This document shows positions 6,327-8,677 of a DNA stretch of 8,677 nucleotides, piece after piece. Within the stretch, counting starts at the first letter, position 1, and each line of letters starts with the position of its first letter. The position numbers and the translations under genes were made by a program. This DNA comes from Acidobacteriota bacterium (lineage in GTDB: Bacteria > Acidobacteriota > Terriglobia > Terriglobales > Acidobacteriaceae), in the NCBI GenBank assembly GCA_003225515.1, contig QIAK01000305.1, positions 8,550-17,226 on the forward strand. The letters run 5' to 3'. The notes beneath the pieces were generated by a model that saw nothing but the letters and a program-made list of their open reading frames with translations, ran no database searches and was not told the origin of the DNA.

Positions 6327-7679
6327 TCAACTTGACTGCGGCAGAAGGATGAGCAATTCGAGCGTGGGATTCGGAAGCTCCCCGGGAACGTAGGCTGCGA
6401 AATTGCGGGCGCGGTTGACAGCTTCCCAAGCCGGACCGGACTGGTTTAGAGCGAAATACTGATATTTCAATTTAACCGGAATTGCACTAGGCGGACTGGT
6501 CAAATGCCGCAACTGAACTCCGGGCAGCGCCTGCCTGACCAGGTGCTCAATATGGGTTGCGGAACAGACCTTCACCAACTGCGGCACTTTTTGAATGACG
6601 GTCTCTTCACTGGTCTCGGCGCTCACCGCCAGGTACATCCGCGTATTTACCAGATATTTGTCATGATCGATTGCCGTGGAGTAAATCGATTCCTGCGTCA
6701 GCTTCAAAGGCAACGACACCAAGTTGGTGGGCACGACAGTTTCAAGCAAGGATCGCAGCTTCTCATCGAGTTCCGAAAAAACCGGTCCGAGGGAGTCATG
6801 CACATAGAGCGGCAGATCGCGCGGCCGCAACTTCTGAGAAAAAGTTGTGAGCGCTCCGCCCAGCGCAATCATCGCGGCATACAGTTCTTCGGGATGTCCC
6901 ATCTTGCTTTCGTATAAATGGGAAAAGCTGGGAAAGCTTGAGTTCACGGTATAGAGCAACCAGAAGTTGGCAATATCGGAAGCCGTGAAATCCGCCAGAC
7001 TCTGATTCTTTTGTCGCCGTCCGGCAGAAAGCTGCGTGCTCCGTGCGGAAAGCAGTTCCACCATGCCGCGCAGCAGCCCCACCAGATACTCGCTCGCCCC
7101 GATCTCAATGAGAGGTGGAATGAACCGGGGATTCAGCTGGAACGTGCCTGCCGGAGTCCGTTCGACATTCGCGATCCGCAGCACAGAAGAACCTTCACGG
7201 TTTTCCGAGTCCGCCAGCAGCCGCATATTCTTGCGCGCAACCTGGATCGGCTTCTCGCTCGCGCCAGTATTCTCGTCGCGAAAGGCGGTCACTTCCGCGA
7301 GGTAGCGCGTGCCGCCCTCTTTCCCGGTGGATACATTCAGACCCCGTTGGCGGTAGTCGGGAATGGCCAAATATATGTCCAGATCCTTGGCGCCTGGCTC
7401 GAAAAATTCTTCTAAAGACTTCGACGGAGGAGGAGGATCTGCCTCGGGAATCTCGAATAGAAGTCCGTCGGGGAAAATGCCGGTCGCGCGCGTGACCGCA
7501 AACTGCCCCTCCGCCAACAGTTCCGCATTGATGGCCAGCTCGCGGAATCCCCATGGACAAAACTTGAGCGCCTGCAGTCGGAAATTGAGCGCGTCCTCAA
7601 TGAAACGATCCTGCACCTGCAAATGCTGCGGTGTTAGAAACGTGCCCTTGGTCCAGAGAACTGGTTTTAGCTGCTTCAT
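6327..7679 (-). CDS. tssK: Type VI secretion system baseplate subunit TssK
   Basis: 450 residues, the usual TssK length. The N-terminus carries the family signature: LWTKGTFLTPQHLQ (8-21) then DRF, followed by AEGQFAVTRATGIFPDGLLF. In known systems TssK trimers bind the TssF/TssG wedge of the baseplate through their N-terminal shell domain, and TssL/TssM of the membrane complex through the C-terminal head (here about 316-450). This docks the contractile tail to the envelope. No frameshift or truncation is visible. There is no clear Shine-Dalgarno ahead of the ATG at 7679, but the start aligns with the family. Neither minus-strand neighbour is a tss gene (7967-8326 upstream, the exported protein downstream), and the plus-strand neighbour converges on it. 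tssK therefore seems to sit at the edge of, or detached from, the main cluster. Confidence 0.97.
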   Translation of the reverse strand: MKQLKPVLWTKGTFLTPQHLQVQDRFIEDALNFRLQALKFCPWGFRELAINAELLAEGQFAVTRATGIFPDGLLFEIPEADPPPPSKSLEEFFEPGAKDLDIYLAIPDYRQRGLNVSTGKEGGTRYLAEVTAFRDENTGASEKPIQVARKNMRLLADSENREGSSVLRIANVERTPAGTFQLNPRFIPPLIEIGASEYLVGLLRGMVELLSARSTQLSAGRRQKNQSLADFTASDIANFWLLYTVNSSFPSFSHLYESKMGHPEELYAAMIALGGALTTFSQKLRPRDLPLYVHDSLGPVFSELDEKLRSLLETVVPTNLVSLPLKLTQESIYSTAIDHDKYLVNTRMYLAVSAETSEETVIQKVPQLVKVCSATHIEHLVRQALPGVQLRHLTSPPSAIPVKLKYQYFALNQSGPAWEAVNRARNFAAYVPGELPNPTLELLILLPQSS

Positions 7680-7966
7680 GAAATTCGAGGCGCGCGACGC
7701 TCAGATCGTAGAAAAGAGCATATCAGGCCAAGCTCAGCGCGGCTGCCCACAATAACAATTCTTAAGCCCGGAAGCAAAGGGCAATCAGAACTTAGGGGAC
7801 CTGACTGGCAATAGCGGCGAGGGAAAGAAACAAAGTTAGTATTTCAGTTTTCGTTGTCGAACAACATGTGCAGAGGATTCTGAATCAAGATCGCGAGTGG
7901 GAGGAATTCCTACAAACTTACGCTTAAGGCAGGTCGATTGACTCACTGACTAAAACCCGACGACAT
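7680..7966. other. Intergenic region upstream of tssK
   Basis: No gene is supported here. It contains a possible extended -10 for tssK, a small dyad GTTGT-cga-ACAAC at 7853-7865, and the 3' side of a terminator-like hairpin for the gene at 7967-8326. Nothing else stands out. Confidence 0.5.
7717..7725 (-). promoter_or_regulatory. Candidate extended -10 promoter for tssK
   Basis: On the minus strand TGA-TATGCT resembles an extended -10 (TGn plus a 4/6 hexamer), about 38 bases upstream of the tssK ATG. No -35 was found at normal spacing, so this is tentative. Confidence 0.22.
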
Positions 7967-7977
7967 TTACTTCGTCG
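7951..7977 (-). terminator. Intrinsic-terminator-like hairpin at the end of the small gene
   Basis: On the minus strand CGACGA-agtaaatg-TCGTCG is followed by GGGTTTTAG, a 6-bp stem with a short T-run. The TAA stop codon of the small gene lies in the loop. If it works, it separates that gene from tssK transcriptionally. Confidence 0.4.
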
Positions 7978-8326
7978 TGCCGCTGTCCGTTTTCCAGAGG
8001 CCGTCCATAAACCGTAGCCACTCGTAGGTTCTGGCACGCAAAATCTTGGTTGCGTTCCGGGAAAAGATGGCAAGACCAAAATCACCGCGCGCACGACGCA
8101 GCACCAACTGAATCTCTTCTCGTGCCCCTTCAGAAACCGAAGCGTCGTTCTCTAGAGTCTCTAATAGCTCGAACATGTCCGGAGCCGCGGCAATCAGGCT
8201 GGCATTGCCATTGGAATCCGCGTCTGTGTCCACTGACGCGACCGGCTGCCCGCAGCGATCAATGACCCGCGACCACTTCTTCGGATCAATCCGCCACATG
8301 CCCGAAGTCAATTTTGCCTTAGCCAT
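7967..8326 (-). CDS. Small unknown protein with phage-like LIAAAP motif
   Basis: A 119-residue soluble protein of unknown function. Two ATGs compete, at 8332 and 8326. GGAGG (minus strand, 8333-8337) abuts the first but lies six bases from the second, so 8326 (MAKAKLTSGMWRID) is chosen. Residues about 25-57 carry GQPVASVDTDADSNG, then NASLIAAAPDMFELLE. This resembles the NAxLIAAAPELLxALE segment common in small phage and prophage proteins. The rest is predicted helical and charged (EEIQLVLRRARGDFG, then TYEWLRFMDGLWK). There are no membrane segments and no signal peptide. It lies between tssK (same strand) and a PAAR-like gene (opposite strand). Phage origin is inferred from the motif only. 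It could be an accessory of the secretion locus or a stray mobile-element gene. Confidence 0.75.
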   Translation of the reverse strand: MAKAKLTSGMWRIDPKKWSRVIDRCGQPVASVDTDADSNGNASLIAAAPDMFELLETLENDASVSEGAREEIQLVLRRARGDFGLAIFSRNATKILRARTYEWLRFMDGLWKTDSGTTK

Positions 8327-8332
8327 GGCCAT

Positions 8333-8354
8333 CCTCCAGAAGGACCCCCTTCTG
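8333..8354 (-). promoter_or_regulatory. Hairpin abutting the ribosome binding site of the small gene
   Basis: On the minus strand CAGAAGG-gggt-CCTTCTG is a perfect 7-bp hairpin (8337-8354). The last base of its 3' arm is the first G of the GGAGG Shine-Dalgarno (8333-8337). In mRNA it could restrict ribosome access to the start at 8326. Confidence 0.4.
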
Positions 8355-8379
8355 TATATCTATCTATCAATAGTGTAAG
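8353..8379 (-). promoter_or_regulatory. Weak candidate promoter for the small gene
   Basis: On the minus strand CTTACA (8374-8379) and TATACA (8353-8358) are each 4/6 matches, separated by a short 15-base spacer that includes three GATA units. If this promoter is used, the hairpin at 8337-8354 would be only partly transcribed. Confidence 0.22.
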
Positions 8380-8404
8380 ATGCCGGGGCTAACAGCAAGG
8401 TTAC

Positions 8405-8462
8405 TAAGGTCCTTACCGGGTTAACGGGAGGGGTTCCCGGTAAAACGGAGCATAAATGCTCC
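8405..8462. other. Consecutive strong inverted repeats in the gap before the PAAR-like gene
   Basis: Three perfect stems lie close together: TAAGG-t-CCTTA (8405-8415), TTACCGGG/CCCGGTAA with a 15-base loop (8413-8443), and GGAGCAT-aa-ATGCTCC (8447-8462). The first two share bases 8413-8415 and so are mutually exclusive. They lie upstream of the predicted promoter at 8538-8565. They could be protein-binding dyads or part of a small transcript. No T-tract follows immediately. Confidence 0.45.
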
Positions 8463-8537
8463 CAGAACTAGGGATTTAGGCCTCATTTGGGATGTTTTCT
8501 TGTGTTTTTCCGAAAGCTGTCGATTCCCTACTTCGGC

Positions 8538-8565
8538 TTGCATTCCGTTCGCGCTTTGCTAAAAT
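8538..8565 (+). promoter_or_regulatory. Promoter of the PAAR-like gene (-35 plus extended -10)
   Basis: TTGCAT (8538-8543, 4/6) is followed after 16 bases by TAAAAT (8560-8565, 5/6), with TGC directly before it as an extended -10. Transcription would start near 8572, about 27 bases ahead of the ATG. This is the best promoter in the window. Confidence 0.6.
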
Positions 8566-8598
8566 TCCGAGCAGCCAACCGGCTGAGGAGTACAGCAT

Positions 8599-8677
8599 AT
8601 GCCGATGCAAGTTTGCATGGGCGCGTCCATGATGTGCACGATGGGGATGGCGCCAAGTTCGTTGGTGGTTCTACCCA
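8599..8677 (+). CDS. DUF4280-type PAAR-like spike protein, partial at right edge
   Basis: Only the first 26 residues are present. They match the opening of DUF4280/PAAR-like proteins: MPMQVCMGASMMCTMGMAPS, then SLVVLP. The family hallmark is a Cys-Gly-Ala/Ser start, a second Cys in MMC, then G-x-APS-x-x-x-VLP. PAAR and PAAR-like proteins cap the VgrG spike of contractile injection systems and often carry or recruit effectors. GAGGAG (8585-8590) lies eight bases upstream of the ATG at 8599; an ATG two codons later has poorer spacing. The gene has its own promoter and diverges from the small gene and tssK. Any C-terminal effector domain lies outside the window. Confidence 0.85.
   Translation, partial: MPMQVCMGASMMCTMGMAPSSLVVLP

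Noticed and set aside
7011..7755. Plus-strand open frames antisense to tssK
   Set aside because: They are shadows of a highly conserved TssK frame; no family features are seen in them.
2418..7946. Shared 9-mer TTGACTCAC at 2418-2426 and 7938-7946 as a repeat or attachment site
   Set aside because: Many shared 9-mers are expected by chance in a window this size, and no longer match surrounds either copy.
8357..8368. Three TATC units as a phase-variable microsatellite
   Set aside because: Three units are too few to suggest slippage; they lie in a possible promoter spacer, noted there.

Overview
The window looks like a chromosomal segment of a moderately GC-rich Gram-negative-type bacterium, most likely an acidobacterium. 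This placement is inferred from protein style only: a zinc-ribbon Ser/Thr kinase with a BON/TPR tail, a Gly/Tyr/Trp-rich exported protein with an acidobacterial-type C-terminal domain, and a type VI secretion (T6SS) TssK. No rRNA, tRNA, insertion sequence or CRISPR array is visible.

Layout, left to right. (1) 1-380, minus: N-terminal part of an exported Sel1-repeat protein running off the left edge. (2) 381-585: divergent promoter region. (3) 586-2367, plus: membrane Ser/Thr kinase with an N-terminal zinc ribbon and predicted periplasmic BON and TPR modules. (4) 2368-2477: short convergent gap with two small hairpins. (5) 2478-4136, minus: large exported low-complexity protein with a strong ribosome binding site. 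(6) 4137-4747: 611-base gap without a convincing gene, holding a cluster of perfect palindromes, several hairpins and a perfect TATAAT. (7) 4748-6280, plus: a protein that appears to have only the N-lobe of a protein kinase, with the ATP-binding Lys and glycines lost, then a 380-residue Pro-rich linker and a C-terminal membrane anchor. (8) 6327-7679, minus: TssK, the T6SS baseplate subunit. (9) 7967-8326, minus: small unknown protein with a phage-like motif. (10) 8327-8598: hairpin-rich gap with a good plus-strand promoter. (11) 8599-right edge, plus: start of a DUF4280-type PAAR-like protein.

How the parts may work together. TssK and the PAAR-like protein mark this as the edge of a T6SS or related contractile-injection locus. 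The most novel element is the half-pseudokinase at 4748-6280. Its disordered linker carries six spaced copies of a Thr-centred motif with a hydrophobic residue (F in five, I in one) at Thr+3. FHA domains, which are common in T6SS regulation, recognise phosphothreonine and read the +3 residue. An active Ser/Thr kinase lies 2.4 kb away. A working hypothesis is that the tail-anchored protein is a phospho-scaffold for the secretion machine. The sequence shows the parts but cannot prove the interaction.
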